Part shown: positions 46,220-54,267 of the stretch, piece by piece
How positions within the stretch are numbered: position 1 is the stretch's first letter
How the letters are laid out: every line of letters begins with the position of its first letter
Source: Devosia nanyangense
Lineage (GTDB): Bacteria > Pseudomonadota > Alphaproteobacteria > Rhizobiales > Devosiaceae
NCBI GenBank assembly: GCA_016213505.1
Contig: JACRAF010000015.1
Span: 1-64,000 of the forward strand
DNA length: 64,000 nt
Direction of reading: 5' to 3'
The notes under the pieces: model-generated
Databases searched by the model: none
What the model saw: only the letters and a program-made list of their open reading frames with translations
What the model was told of the DNA's origin: nothing
Made by a program: the position numbers and the translations under genes

Positions 46220-46300
46220 GGCAGATGTCCTTCTGCGATTGACGGTCGGGGCGGAAGCGCGGCTAAAATCATGACTCCCGGCCGATAAGTCAATGCTTTG

Positions 46301-46360
46301 GAGCGTGTTCAGGAAAAGTGGTTCCCAGTTTTCCGGTTCGACCGCGCGACCACCGAAAAA
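46301..46360. repeat. Rhizobial-type dispersed repeat, copy 3
   Basis: The stretch has GGAGCGTGTTCAGGAAAAGT, GGTTCCCAGTTTTCCGGTTC and a trailing GACCGCGCGACCACCGAAAA. It is related to the copy at 4886 in reverse orientation. It lies between infC and the divergent hydrolase gene. Confidence 0.6.
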
Positions 46361-46423
46361 CGCCTCTCGACAGCGCACAAATGCAAATGTCAAAGCCTGT
46401 TGCGGGCTTGCAGGAGTGCGAAT

Positions 46424-47200
46424 TTGGCCGAGCTGGAGAGGCTGAAGCTGGGGGACCGCGATATTGCGGTCCTGCGTCGCGCCGGCCGCAATCCGGGCCT
46501 CGTCTGGCTCTCGGGCTTTCGTTCCGACATGACGGGCAGCAAGGCTATGGCGATCGACGCCTTCGGGGAGAGCCACGGGCTGGCCGTCACCCGCTTCGAC
46601 TATTCCGGCCACGGCCAATCGGGCGGCGAGTTCAACGCGGGCACCATCAGCCGCTGGCTCGAGGAGACGCTGGCGGTGTTCGATACGACGGCCGGCCCCC
46701 AGATCGTCATCGGCTCGTCGATGGGCGGCTGGATCGCGCTGCTGCTGGCGCGGGCACTTCGCCGGCGCAGCAGCAGCCGCATCGCGGGAATGGTGCTGAT
46801 CGCGCCGGCGACCGACATGACAGAGGAGCTGATGCTGAAGCAGTTCAAGGCGAAGGACCTGAAGCTGCTCGAGCGGCAGGGGTTCGTCGAACAGCCGTCC
46901 GACTATGCGGATACCCCCTACCGGCTCAACCAGGCCCTGCTCGAGGACGGCAAGGCCCATCTGCTGCTCGGCCGCGCCATCGAAACCGGCTGCCCAGTGA
47001 CGATCCTGCAGGGCGCGCGCGATCGCGACGTGCCCAAGGAACACGCCATGCGGCTGGTGCAGCACCTGCTCACCGACCCGGTGACGCTGACGCTGATCCC
47101 CGACGGCGAGCACCGGTTGAGCCGGCCCGAGGACCTGGCGCTGCTCAAGGGCGCGCTCGAGCACATGATCGTCGACCTCGCGACCCATCCGGCGGATTGA
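46424..47200 (+). CDS. Alpha/beta hydrolase, BEM46/YqiA-like
   Basis: The 258-residue protein has the nucleophile elbow IGSSMGGWIALLLA (serine near residue 95), the oxyanion region LVWLSGFRSDMTGSKAM and GHGQSGGEF, an aspartate in LQGARDRDVPKEHA and the histidine in PDGEHRLSRPEDL. The start is probably TTG 46424, eight bases after GGAG, giving MAELERLKLGDRD. It resembles palmitoyl-protein-thioesterase ABHD10-like hydrolases; the substrate is unknown. Confidence 0.85.
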   Translation: MAELERLKLGDRDIAVLRRAGRNPGLVWLSGFRSDMTGSKAMAIDAFGESHGLAVTRFDYSGHGQSGGEFNAGTISRWLEETLAVFDTTAGPQIVIGSSMGGWIALLLARALRRRSSSRIAGMVLIAPATDMTEELMLKQFKAKDLKLLERQGFVEQPSDYADTPYRLNQALLEDGKAHLLLGRAIETGCPVTILQGARDRDVPKEHAMRLVQHLLTDPVTLTLIPDGEHRLSRPEDLALLKGALEHMIVDLATHPAD

Positions 47201-47339
47201 GGCGCTTGCGCGCCCGCTCCAATACGCGTTGACCCGGTTCCCGGCCGAGCGCATGGAACGCATTGTCTGAACGCCTCCGGGTGTGGATTGTGACAGCTGA
47301 GTTTGCTGTCGTCCGGCGAGCGCGAGGCAGAGTGAGACG

Positions 47340-48218
47340 ATGTACAAGTTCGATCCGCAGGGCGAGCCTGTCGAAATGGCGTTCCGCCAGATTGCGCTGA
47401 GCCAGCTCGACGAGGCGCTCGGCGAGATCGACCGGCACGACGGCCACGGGCGCAGCGTCGTCCACGAGGTCCGCCGGCGCTGCAAGAAGCTGCGTGGCCT
47501 GCTGCGGCTGGTGCGCCCGGCGTTCCCCGAGTTCGCCGGGGAGAACGCCGCCATCCGCGACGCCGCGGCGCTGCTGTCGCACATTCGCGATGCCGAGGTG
47601 CTGCGGCTCACCATCGATGGTCTCGGCAAGGCGCAGCCGGAGGCTGCCGAGCCGCTGACGCGGATTTCGCTCAGACTGGCGGAGGAGGGGCGGCACGCCG
47701 GTCCGGCCGACGCCGGCAAGCTCGAGGCCTTCCGCAAGGCCCTCCTCGAGGTGCGGGCGCGGGCGGAGCACTGGTCGCTGACGCGGACTGGGCTCGACGC
47801 CCTGCTCCCTGGCCTCCGGCGCAGTTACCGCAGCGACCGGCGACGCATGGAGAAGGCGCAGCGGACGCGCCTCTCGCCCGATCTGCATGAGTGGCGCAAG
47901 GCCAACAAGGCGCACGGGTTTCACATCGACCTGCTGAAAAAGACCGCGCCCGAGGTTCTGACTGACGCTTTGCGGTCCGTCGACCACGTCTCGAGCCTGC
48001 TCGGCCACCACCACGACCTGACGGTACTCGGCGCAGCGGTGGCGCAGGATCCGGCGCGTTTCGGCGACGAGGCGGACATTGCCGCCCTCAACGCAGCAAT
48101 CGGGGCGCAGACTGCCCAGCTCGAGGCCGCCGCCTTCGATCTCGGCCGGCAGGTGCTGGCCGAGCGGCCGAGAGAGCTGGCGCGCCACTTCGAGCGCTAC
48201 TGGAAGAGCGCCGGATGA
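47340..48218 (+). CDS. CHAD domain protein
   Basis: The 292-residue protein has the CHAD pattern of repeated basic helices: VHEVRRRCKKLRGLLRLVRP (residues 41-60), HIRDAEVLRLTI and LHEWRKANKAHGFHIDLLKK, then SSLLGHHHDLTVL. CHAD domains bind polyphosphate through these basic histidine/arginine helices. It overlaps the CYTH gene by four bases; in many bacteria the two domains are fused. Confidence 0.92.
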   Translation: MYKFDPQGEPVEMAFRQIALSQLDEALGEIDRHDGHGRSVVHEVRRRCKKLRGLLRLVRPAFPEFAGENAAIRDAAALLSHIRDAEVLRLTIDGLGKAQPEAAEPLTRISLRLAEEGRHAGPADAGKLEAFRKALLEVRARAEHWSLTRTGLDALLPGLRRSYRSDRRRMEKAQRTRLSPDLHEWRKANKAHGFHIDLLKKTAPEVLTDALRSVDHVSSLLGHHHDLTVLGAAVAQDPARFGDEADIAALNAAIGAQTAQLEAAAFDLGRQVLAERPRELARHFERYWKSAG

Positions 48219-48679
48219 GCCAGGGTTCGACGGAGATCGAGCGCAAGTTCCTGGTCGTCGGCGACGCCTGGCGCAAGAAGGCGCGCGGCCCGACCCACAT
48301 CGCGCAGGGCTATCTGGCGCGCGGTCGCAAGGCGACCATCCGCGTCCGCATCAAGGACGGCAAGTCGGCGACGCTCACCATCAAGTCGCGCGAGGCCGGC
48401 GCCTCGCGTTCGGAGTTCGAATACCGGGTGTCGCTCAAGGACGCCCGCGCGATGATGGCGCTGTGCGGCACTTCCCGCATCGAAAAGCAGCGCTACGAGG
48501 TGCCGCAGGGCAAGCTGGTCTGGGAGATCGACGTCTTCATCGGACGCCCCGACGGGCTGGTGCTGGCCGAGATCGAGCTCGAGCACGAGGACCAGATGGT
48601 CGCCCTTCCCGCCTGGATCGGCGCGGAGGTCACCGACGATCCGCGCTACCGCAATTCGAGCCTCGTCGACGACGCTTAG
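48215..48679 (+). CDS. CYTH domain protein (inorganic triphosphatase type)
   Basis: The 154-residue protein has the N-terminal ExExK motif (TEIERKFLVVG, residues 5-15) and the tunnel-fold residues KATIRVRIKDGKSATLTIKS cut, EFEYRV, KQRYEVPQGKLVWEIDVFIG and LAEIELEHED. Small CYTH proteins of this size hydrolyse tripolyphosphate. It is coupled to the CHAD gene, so a joint role in polyphosphate handling is likely. Confidence 0.93.
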   Translation: MSQGSTEIERKFLVVGDAWRKKARGPTHIAQGYLARGRKATIRVRIKDGKSATLTIKSREAGASRSEFEYRVSLKDARAMMALCGTSRIEKQRYEVPQGKLVWEIDVFIGRPDGLVLAEIELEHEDQMVALPAWIGAEVTDDPRYRNSSLVDDA

Positions 48680-48783
48680 AGCACTTTACGTTCCGATGAA
48701 TCGGAACGCGTGCTCTTTGTCTTTGATTTGTCGCGTTTCCGAACCGGGAAACCGCTTTCGCACTCTTCCTGGAAACGCTCTAG
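48678..48783. repeat. Rhizobial-type dispersed repeat, copy 4 (full)
   Basis: It starts AGAGCACTTTACGTTCCGAT, with the small palindrome TTCCGATGAATCGGAA, then GTGCTCTTTGTCTTTGATTT, GTCGCGTTTCCGAACCGGGA and ends CTTCCTGGAAACGCTCTAG. The ends are inverted relatives (TAGAGC / GCTCTA). It starts in the last bases of the CYTH gene. This is the longest copy of the family in the window. Confidence 0.8.
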
Positions 48784-48813
48784 GAGCGCGTTCCAGACCA
48801 GCGCCGTCGCATC

Positions 48814-49515
48814 TCAGGCGATCCTGAGCCGGTCGTGCACGGCAAATCGGTGGGTGGAGTGGACGAGAAACGGCGCATGCGGCTCGGGCTCGACCGCCAG
48901 CACCAGCTGGCCGATTTCGAGCGATCCGGTGCCGAGCCCGCCGAAATGGCGATTGAGAACCGTGGCCACATGGTCGCGCTCGAGGTGATCGATCGGCCCG
49001 GTCAGGGTCATGTGGAAGCGGAACTGGTCGAAGACGCCGGGGTGGCCCCAGTTCATCAGGTTCGCCAATTGCCGGCCGGTGAGACGCGACACGTCGCGGC
49101 GGGCCAGGTCGACCTCGGTGAGCTGGCTGCGGAAGGCATCGAACTCGGTGACCACGCGCGCCGCCAGCATGTCGAGGTCGGGGTCCCTCGCCTCCGGTAC
49201 GATGGCGAAAAAGCTATCGACCAGCGCGATCCGGACGCTGAGCGCGAGCGGCGCGATGCGCTCGCTGAACGCGTCGAGCTGGCGTTCGAGATCGTGGACG
49301 GATTTGCCCTCGGCCAGCCGGAACGGCGCCTTGAGCGTGGCGTGAAAGCCGTAGCGGCGCGGCAGGGCGGTGAGGAAGGCGTGGTCGGCGTCGGTCAGCC
49401 CGTCGATCGGGCAGACGGTCCCGGCTCCGGAATAGGCGTCGCGGCGCAGCCATTGCGCGGCGGCGACCGTCAGCGGATCGTCGGGCGGCGGAATGAAATA
49501 GATGGCACAGCGCAT
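48814..49515 (-). CDS. DUF1045 protein (2H phosphoesterase-like)
   Basis: The 233-residue protein has two HxT motifs: RYGFHATLKAPFRL (near residue 57) and FRFHMTLTGPID, which mark the 2H phosphoesterase superfamily. DUF1045 proteins are often found in phosphonate (phn) operons, but no phn gene is seen here. A phosphodiesterase activity is likely; the substrate is unknown. Confidence 0.88.
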   Translation of the reverse strand: MRCAIYFIPPPDDPLTVAAAQWLRRDAYSGAGTVCPIDGLTDADHAFLTALPRRYGFHATLKAPFRLAEGKSVHDLERQLDAFSERIAPLALSVRIALVDSFFAIVPEARDPDLDMLAARVVTEFDAFRSQLTEVDLARRDVSRLTGRQLANLMNWGHPGVFDQFRFHMTLTGPIDHLERDHVATVLNRHFGGLGTGSLEIGQLVLAVEPEPHAPFLVHSTHRFAVHDRLRIA

Positions 49516-49575
49516 CGCTCAACTCGAGACTGGGCGCCTCAGCTAAACGATTTCCGTGACAATCCGGCGAAGGCG

Positions 49576-50139
49576 TCAGGCGCCGGTGTGGGCGGACGAC
49601 AGTGCGGCGCGGCCGTATTTGTTGTTGGCGTCGATCAGTCCGACCAGCGTCTCGAGGAAGAGCTCGCGGCGCTCCGGCGTCAGCGTCTCGAGCAGCCGCT
49701 CCTGCGCCCGCGCCATGGCCGGATGCATGCGCCGCAGGACCTCTTCGCCTTCGGGGGTAAGGCAGGCGACCATGGCCCGGCGGTCGGTCTGGCTGCGCTC
49801 GCGCTTGACCAAACCGGCATGGCTCAGCCGCGCCAGCACGTCGGCGACATTGGTGCGGTCGATCCCGAGGTGGCTGGCGATGGTGATCTGGTCGCAGCCG
49901 GGGTTGGTGGAAAGGATGGTCAGCAGGCCGTACTGGACCGGCGTGATGTCGAAGCCGGTGCATTCCTCGAAAAAGATGGCGTAGTGGAGCTGGTGGAGGC
50001 GCCGGATGAGGTAGCCCGGGCGGCGCCAGAGCGGCAGCTGCTCGACCAGTTCGAGCAGTTCGGGCGGGGGCGCCGCAGCCGCCGATACCGGTTGCGGTGT
50101 TTTCGGTTCGGGCTTGCCCTGCCCCGGCTTGCTGCTCAC
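49576..50139 (-). CDS. MarR family transcriptional regulator
   Basis: The 187-residue protein has an extra N-terminal low-complexity stretch (about 45 residues) and a MarR domain with GCDQITIASHLGIDRTNVADVLARLSHAGLVKRERSQTDRR cut, the wing ending MVACLTPEGEEVL. It is divergent from the ABM-domain and isomerase genes, which it probably controls. Aromatic-catabolism repressors often have this layout. Confidence 0.9.
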   Translation of the reverse strand: MSSKPGQGKPEPKTPQPVSAAAAPPPELLELVEQLPLWRRPGYLIRRLHQLHYAIFFEECTGFDITPVQYGLLTILSTNPGCDQITIASHLGIDRTNVADVLARLSHAGLVKRERSQTDRRAMVACLTPEGEEVLRRMHPAMARAQERLLETLTPERRELFLETLVGLIDANNKYGRAALSSAHTGA

Positions 50140-50260
50140 CGACGGCCCCCTTTTCGCGCTGTTTCCATGGGGAGATATCGCCCTTTCGGAACGGATTCAA
50201 ATTCTGGCGCCCGGTTCCGGACGCACGCGAACGCCCGCCGCAAATGACCGGCCGAAAGAT

Positions 50261-50411
50261 TGCTCAGTACACCTCGCACGAGGGTGGCCGCAATGGACGC
50301 TCGGAAAATTGCCATGCACGAAACTGATCCGGCGCCTGATCCCCACCGTGCCTCCGGCGCGATCGGCCACCGATCCGGTTGTGCGACGCGATAAAGGACG
50401 TATACTGAGCA
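50261..50411. promoter_or_regulatory. Candidate operators in the marR / ABM-gene intergenic region
   Basis: The 294-bp divergent region 50140-50433 holds no gene. On the minus strand, TGCTCAGTATAC occupies 50400-50411, identical to twelve bases at 53064-53075 in front of the diiron-oxidase gene. A one-mismatch copy TGCTCAGTACAC is at 50261-50272. A possible promoter for the ABM gene reads TTGTGC, 16 bases, TATACT (50401-50406), so the site would cover the -10. Binding by the GntR regulator is inference. Confidence 0.5.
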
Positions 50412-50433
50412 AATCAGCACGGAGGCGATGTCG

Positions 50434-50799
50434 ATGGCGCAGGAACCGCTGGCCAGCAAGGGCCACTATCTCCATATCTACGATTTCCGCGTCGAGGCGG
50501 GCCGCGAGGACGAGTTCGTCCGGCTGTTCGAGGCGTTCGACTATTCGGACGGCAACCCGATGCACAAATCGTGGGCCCAGGTGAAGGACGGCGTGCTGTG
50601 TCGCGACACCGAGGACCCGCAGCGCTTCTTCTTGATCGCCGAATGGTCGGACATCGTCGAGCACGCGCGCATCCGCAAAATCCTCGCCGAGGAAATCAAG
50701 CCGGCCTTTGTCGGGCTCATCGAAGGGCGCAAATTCGTCCCCAAATATGTCGAGGTCGTCTCCTCGACACCCGAAGAGATCCTCAAGGCGGCCCAATAG
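50434..50799 (+). CDS. Antibiotic-biosynthesis-monooxygenase (ABM) domain protein
   Basis: The 121-residue protein has the small ferredoxin-like ABM fold: HYLHIYDFRVEAGREDEFVR, RFFLIAEWSDIVEHAR and a C-terminal strand FVPKYVEVVSSTPEE. ABM proteins include quinol monooxygenases and many of unknown activity. GGAGG lies eight bases before ATG 50434. It precedes the isomerase gene by nine bases, so they form an operon. Confidence 0.75.
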   Translation: MAQEPLASKGHYLHIYDFRVEAGREDEFVRLFEAFDYSDGNPMHKSWAQVKDGVLCRDTEDPQRFFLIAEWSDIVEHARIRKILAEEIKPAFVGLIEGRKFVPKYVEVVSSTPEEILKAAQ

Positions 50800-50808
50800 G
50801 CCGGCGCG

Positions 50809-51450
50809 ATGCGCCAGCTTTACACCTTCTTCCGCTCGTCGACCTCCTACCGCGTGCGCATTGCGCTGTCGCTGAAAGGGCTCGATTGGGAGGCGCGCTA
50901 TGTGAGCCTGCCGCGCATGGAGCACAAGGCGGCGGACTATCTTGCGACCAATCCGCAGGGGCTCGTGCCGGCGCTGGTCGAGGACGGGCAGGTGCTGACG
51001 CAGAGCCTGGGCATCCTCGAATACCTCGACGAGGTCTATCCCGAGCCGCCGCTGTTGCCGCGCGCGCCGCTCGAGCGCGCCTATGTGCGGGCGCTGGCGC
51101 TGATCGTCTCGTGCGACATCCATCCGCTCAACAATGTGCGTGTGCTCAAGGCGCTGAAGGCGCGCTGGGGCCTTGCCGACGCCGCGGTCGACGACTGGTA
51201 CGCGCACTGGGTCGCCGAGGGTTTTCGGGGCTTCGAGGCGATGCTCGCGCGGGCCGGCCGCGCCGCATCTTATTGCCTCGGCGACCGCATCGGCCTCGCC
51301 GATATCTGCCTCGTGCCGCAGGTCGCCAATGCGCGGCGCTTCAATTGCGACCTCTCGCCCTACCCCAGGCTGGTGGCGATCGCCGACCGGGCGGCGGCCC
51401 TGCCCGCCATCGCGCGGGTGGCGCCGCAGACCCAGGCGGACGCCTTCTAG
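50809..51450 (+). CDS. maiA: Maleylacetoacetate / maleylpyruvate isomerase (zeta GST)
   Basis: The 213-residue protein has the zeta-class signature YTFFRSSTSYRVRIALSLKG with the catalytic SSxxxR. NPQGLVPALVEDGQ follows and the C-terminal domain has CDIHPLNNVRVLKALK. It isomerises maleylacetoacetate or maleylpyruvate to the fumaryl form, using glutathione, after homogentisate or gentisate ring cleavage. The ring-cleavage dioxygenase and hydrolase genes are not here. A neighbouring PhzS-like hydroxylase is convergent. Confidence 0.9.
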   Translation: MRQLYTFFRSSTSYRVRIALSLKGLDWEARYVSLPRMEHKAADYLATNPQGLVPALVEDGQVLTQSLGILEYLDEVYPEPPLLPRAPLERAYVRALALIVSCDIHPLNNVRVLKALKARWGLADAAVDDWYAHWVAEGFRGFEAMLARAGRAASYCLGDRIGLADICLVPQVANARRFNCDLSPYPRLVAIADRAAALPAIARVAPQTQADAF

Positions 51451-51466
51451 AGCGCCGTTCTGGCGG

Positions 51467-52708
51467 CTAGGCGCCGCGCCTCAGCATCGAGCGATCGTAG
51501 CCGGCGACCTTCTTGTAGTTGTTGGAGACCGCCGCCAGTTCCTCGGGCGAGACGATGTCCTCGAGCCGCTCGAACGGTCGGTCGCCGCTGCGCTCGTGGA
51601 CGATCTTCAGGATGACGTCGGGCGGCGTGGTGCGGTTGGTCTCGACGACCCTGGCGGTGGCGGCGAGGCGCGCCCGCTCATAGGCCTGGAGCGCCTCGGG
51701 CACGTCGGCGAATTCGGCCAGCGCATCGGCCAGGGCGCGGGCGTCGAGGATGGCCTGCCCGGCCCCGTTCGAGCCGCGCGGATACATCGGATGGGCGGCA
51801 TCGCCGAGCAGCGTCAGGCGCCCGAAACTCCATTGCGGCAGCGGGTCCTTGTCGACCATCGGATACTCGAGCACCGCGTCCGCAGCGCGGATCATGGCCG
51901 GCACGTCGAGGAAATCGAAGTGCCAGTCCTCGAACGCACCGATGAAATCGGAGAGCCGGCCGCGGCGGTTCCAGTCCTGCTGGTTGTGCTCGGGCGTTTC
52001 GATCTCGGCCACCCAGTTGATGAGCTGGGTGCCTTTTCCATCAATGTTGTCGCGGATCGGGTAGATCACCATTTTACCCAGCGACAGCCAGCCGGCTCGG
52101 ACATAGCTGGCGCCGGTCAGGAACGGTTTCCAGCGGCTGATGCCGCGCCACATATTGACGCCCGAATAGATCGGACCGCCCTCGGCGGGAAAGAGCTGGG
52201 CCCGCACCACCGAATGGATGCCGTCGGCGGCGATCACCGCGCGGCCGGTGACGGGAGGCAGGGCGCGGCCCTCTGGGTCGACGAAATGGGCCACGGCGTG
52301 GTCGGCGCCATCCTCGACGCGGACGCAGCGGTGGCCGGTGATGACGCGGCCCTCGCCGGCTCGCGCCACGAACGCCTCGAGCAGCAGCGCCTGGAGGTCG
52401 CCGCGATGAACCTGAACTTGTGGCACGTCATAGCCGGCGTAGAGGCCGAGCGGTTCCTTGTGCACGAGCTGGCCGAAGCGGGTATAAAAGCACGATTCCT
52501 GCGCCACGATGCCGGCCCGGGTCAGCGCTTCACGCAGGCCCAGATCGCACAATTGCTGGCTCGCATGCGGCAGGATGGAAATGCCCACCCCGATCGGGCT
52601 GATGCGCTCGGCCGCTTCATAGAGGCGGACCGGAATGCCCTTTTCGGTGAGCATCAGGCCGAGCGTCAACCCGCCGATGCCCGCGCCGATCACCACCACG
52701 TCGTCCAC
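51467..52708 (-). CDS. PhzS-like FAD-dependent monooxygenase
   Basis: The 413-residue class A flavin monooxygenase starts at GTG 52708 (MDDVVVIGAGIGGL) eight bases after GGAGG. It has GxGxxG at residues 8-13, the DG motif VIAADGIHSVVRA and the FAD motif LTLLGDAAHPMYPRGSNGAG. MWRGISRW, INWVAEIE and YPMVDKDPLPQW follow PhzS, the phenazine hydroxylase, more closely than salicylate hydroxylases. It probably hydroxylates an aromatic acid with NAD(P)H. A palindrome shared with the diiron-oxidase operon lies upstream. Confidence 0.88.
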   Translation of the reverse strand: MDDVVVIGAGIGGLTLGLMLTEKGIPVRLYEAAERISPIGVGISILPHASQQLCDLGLREALTRAGIVAQESCFYTRFGQLVHKEPLGLYAGYDVPQVQVHRGDLQALLLEAFVARAGEGRVITGHRCVRVEDGADHAVAHFVDPEGRALPPVTGRAVIAADGIHSVVRAQLFPAEGGPIYSGVNMWRGISRWKPFLTGASYVRAGWLSLGKMVIYPIRDNIDGKGTQLINWVAEIETPEHNQQDWNRRGRLSDFIGAFEDWHFDFLDVPAMIRAADAVLEYPMVDKDPLPQWSFGRLTLLGDAAHPMYPRGSNGAGQAILDARALADALAEFADVPEALQAYERARLAATARVVETNRTTPPDVILKIVHERSGDRPFERLEDIVSPEELAAVSNNYKKVAGYDRSMLRRGA

Positions 52709-52776
52709 TGGCCTACCTCCGTCTCTCCGGCATAGCCCGGTCGGGGAATTTTCGCCATGCCGGGCGCCCTGAAAGA

Positions 52777-52786
52777 CAGTATACTG
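52777..52786. promoter_or_regulatory. Candidate GntR operator, site 1
   Basis: CAGTATACTG, a perfect palindrome. On the minus strand the extended match is TCAGTATACTGT, shared with the other sites. It contains the -10-like hexamer TATACT on both strands. It faces the PhzS-like gene. Confidence 0.6.
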
Positions 52787-53067
52787 ATTATTATCTGGTA
52801 TACAACGAGCGCTTCAGAAAGGGCGCTCCGCTCGGCTGGCAGCCTGCTATCGGCCGCCGCGAGAGACCCCCGGCACCGCCGGTCAGGGCAATCGACGCGA
52901 ACCGCGCGGCGAGCCTGGAGTCGACCCGAATTGTCCCCGTCATTGCGGGAAATCGTGGCTCCTGCACGGGCGAGCGCCGAGGGGCCGGCACCGCCGCTCA
53001 CCCGACGTCGAGGGACCTCGACTGCGGGGTTTCGCACAGAAGTCAACGTCGGCCTTGCAGGAATGCT

Positions 53068-53077
53068 CAGTATACTG
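53068..53077. promoter_or_regulatory. Candidate GntR operator, site 2
   Basis: CAGTATACTG within CTCAGTATACTGTAT; the same 15 bases occur on the minus strand at 61430-61444 before the GlcG-ferredoxin-reductase operon. It lies 73 bases before the diiron-oxidase ATG, in the position of a promoter. Confidence 0.65.
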
Positions 53078-53149
53078 TATCCAATCCTGGTGATCGTTTA
53101 GATGCCGCAGCCATCGCGCATGTGGCCTCGTTCTGCACAGGAGCCAGAC

Positions 53150-53920
53150 ATGTCCGAACCGTTGAATCCCGATCAACTGCGCACGGCGCTCGAGAACGCC
53201 ATCAAAGGCAAGAGTGCCAACAAGGCGCCCTTCAGCATCGGCTGGGCCAGCGGCAAGCTGAGCCGTGACCACCTCGCCCGCTGGGCCGAGAACCACTACC
53301 ACTATGTGGGGCCGTTCGCCGATTACCTCGCCTGCATCTACGCCCGCATGCCCGACACCTATGTCGAGGCCAAGGACTTCCTCCTGCAGAACATGTACGA
53401 GGAAGAGATCGGCGGCGACCGGCACACGGACCTCTTGATCCGCTTCGCCGAAGCCTGCGGCACGACCCGCGAGCGCGTCGAAAATCCCGACAACATGACC
53501 GCGACGACCCGTGGCCTGCAGAGCTGGTGCTACTCGGTGGCGATGCGCGAGGACCCGATCGTGGCCGTCGCCGGCCTGGTGGTCGGCCTCGAATCCCAGG
53601 TGCCCTCGATCTATCGCAAGCAGACGCCGACGCTGCGCGAGAAGTATGGCTTTTCCGACGAGGAGGTCGAGTTCTTCGACCTGCACATCGTCTCCGACGA
53701 AATCCACGGCGAGCGCGGCTACCAGATCGTGCTGGAGCACGCCCGCACGGTCGAGCTGCAGCAGCGCTGCCTCAAGATCTGCGAGATCGGCGCCCAGATG
53801 CGCCTGCTCTACACCACCGCGCTCTATTACGACTATGTGGCCAAGGACATTCCGCTGTCGGAGATCGAAAAGATCGGCACCAGCGTGCCCAAGGACGAGC
53901 GCGACCTGGTGCAGGCCTAA
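53150..53920 (+). CDS. Heme-oxygenase-like diiron oxidase/oxygenase (CADD/PqqC-like fold)
   Basis: The 256-residue all-helical protein resembles the PqqC/TenA fold, but unlike PqqC it has a full metal-ligand set: E85 and H92 in NMYEEEIGGDRH, E148 in VVGLESQVPS, and H179, D183, H186 in DLHIVSDEIHGERG. The spacing (E-x6-H, then E, then H-x3-D-x2-H) matches the heme-oxygenase-like diiron group that includes CADD, UndA, BesC and the central domain of SznF. These enzymes use O2 for N-oxygenation, C-C cleavage or desaturation. Start at ATG 53150 after AGGAG. Two ferredoxin genes follow at once, a likely electron supply. The substrate is unknown. Confidence 0.85.
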   Translation: MSEPLNPDQLRTALENAIKGKSANKAPFSIGWASGKLSRDHLARWAENHYHYVGPFADYLACIYARMPDTYVEAKDFLLQNMYEEEIGGDRHTDLLIRFAEACGTTRERVENPDNMTATTRGLQSWCYSVAMREDPIVAVAGLVVGLESQVPSIYRKQTPTLREKYGFSDEEVEFFDLHIVSDEIHGERGYQIVLEHARTVELQQRCLKICEIGAQMRLLYTTALYYDYVAKDIPLSEIEKIGTSVPKDERDLVQA

Positions 53921-53922
53921 GG

Positions 53923-54267
53923 GTGCCTATCGTCATTCTCCATAAGGACGGAGAAATCCTGCGCGACGAGGTGCCGGCGAAGTCCAATCTCGTGGTGCGA
54001 GCCGGGGTCAGGAAGTTTCCCTACCCCGACTTCAAGTACCGCTGCGGGATGGGCAAATGCGCCACCTGCGCCAGCCGGATCATCAGTGGGGGCGAGCATC
54101 TGCCCGCCCCCAACTGGAAAGAAAAGAAGATGCTGGGTGAGTGGCTCGACCGGGGGTACCGGCTCGCCTGCCAGCTCTGGATCGAGCACGACATCGAGCT
54201 CGTGCAGGACGTGAATCTGGCCGACGGACGCGCTCTGGCGCTGCTGGCCGAAGACAAGGCTTCATGA
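53923..54267 (+). CDS. [2Fe-2S] ferredoxin, first copy
   Basis: The 114-residue plant-type ferredoxin has C41, C46, C49 in YRCGMGKCATCAS and a distal C83 in RLACQLWIE. It starts at GTG 53923, two bases after the diiron-oxidase stop. A long loop GGEHLPAPNWKEKKML separates the cysteines. It probably passes electrons to the diiron oxidase. It overlaps the next small gene by four bases. Confidence 0.88.
   Translation: MPIVILHKDGEILRDEVPAKSNLVVRAGVRKFPYPDFKYRCGMGKCATCASRIISGGEHLPAPNWKEKKMLGEWLDRGYRLACQLWIEHDIELVQDVNLADGRALALLAEDKAS

Larger units (their letters stand above)
52709..53149. promoter_or_regulatory. Divergent regulatory region between the PhzS-like and diiron-oxidase genes
   Basis: This 441-bp region separates divergent genes and holds no convincing coding sequence. 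It contains two exact copies of the 10-bp palindrome CAGTATACTG, at 52777-52786 and 53068-53077, and a related GTATAC core at 52798-52803. The first is 69 bases from the PhzS-like start, the second 73 bases from the diiron-oxidase start. A possible -35 TTGCAG and -10 TATCCA, 17 bases apart, flank the second copy. The middle part has nothing I recognise. Confidence 0.6.

Noticed and set aside
51467..52708. 3-hydroxybenzoate 6-hydroxylase or salicylate hydroxylase as a firm name
   Set aside because: The MWRG, YPMVDKDPLP and GSNGAGQAILD segments fit PhzS-type enzymes better, and no gentisate dioxygenase is present.
53150..53920. PqqC (PQQ synthase) as the function of the PqqC-like protein
   Set aside because: It carries a complete diiron ligand set, which PqqC lacks, and no other pqq gene is near.
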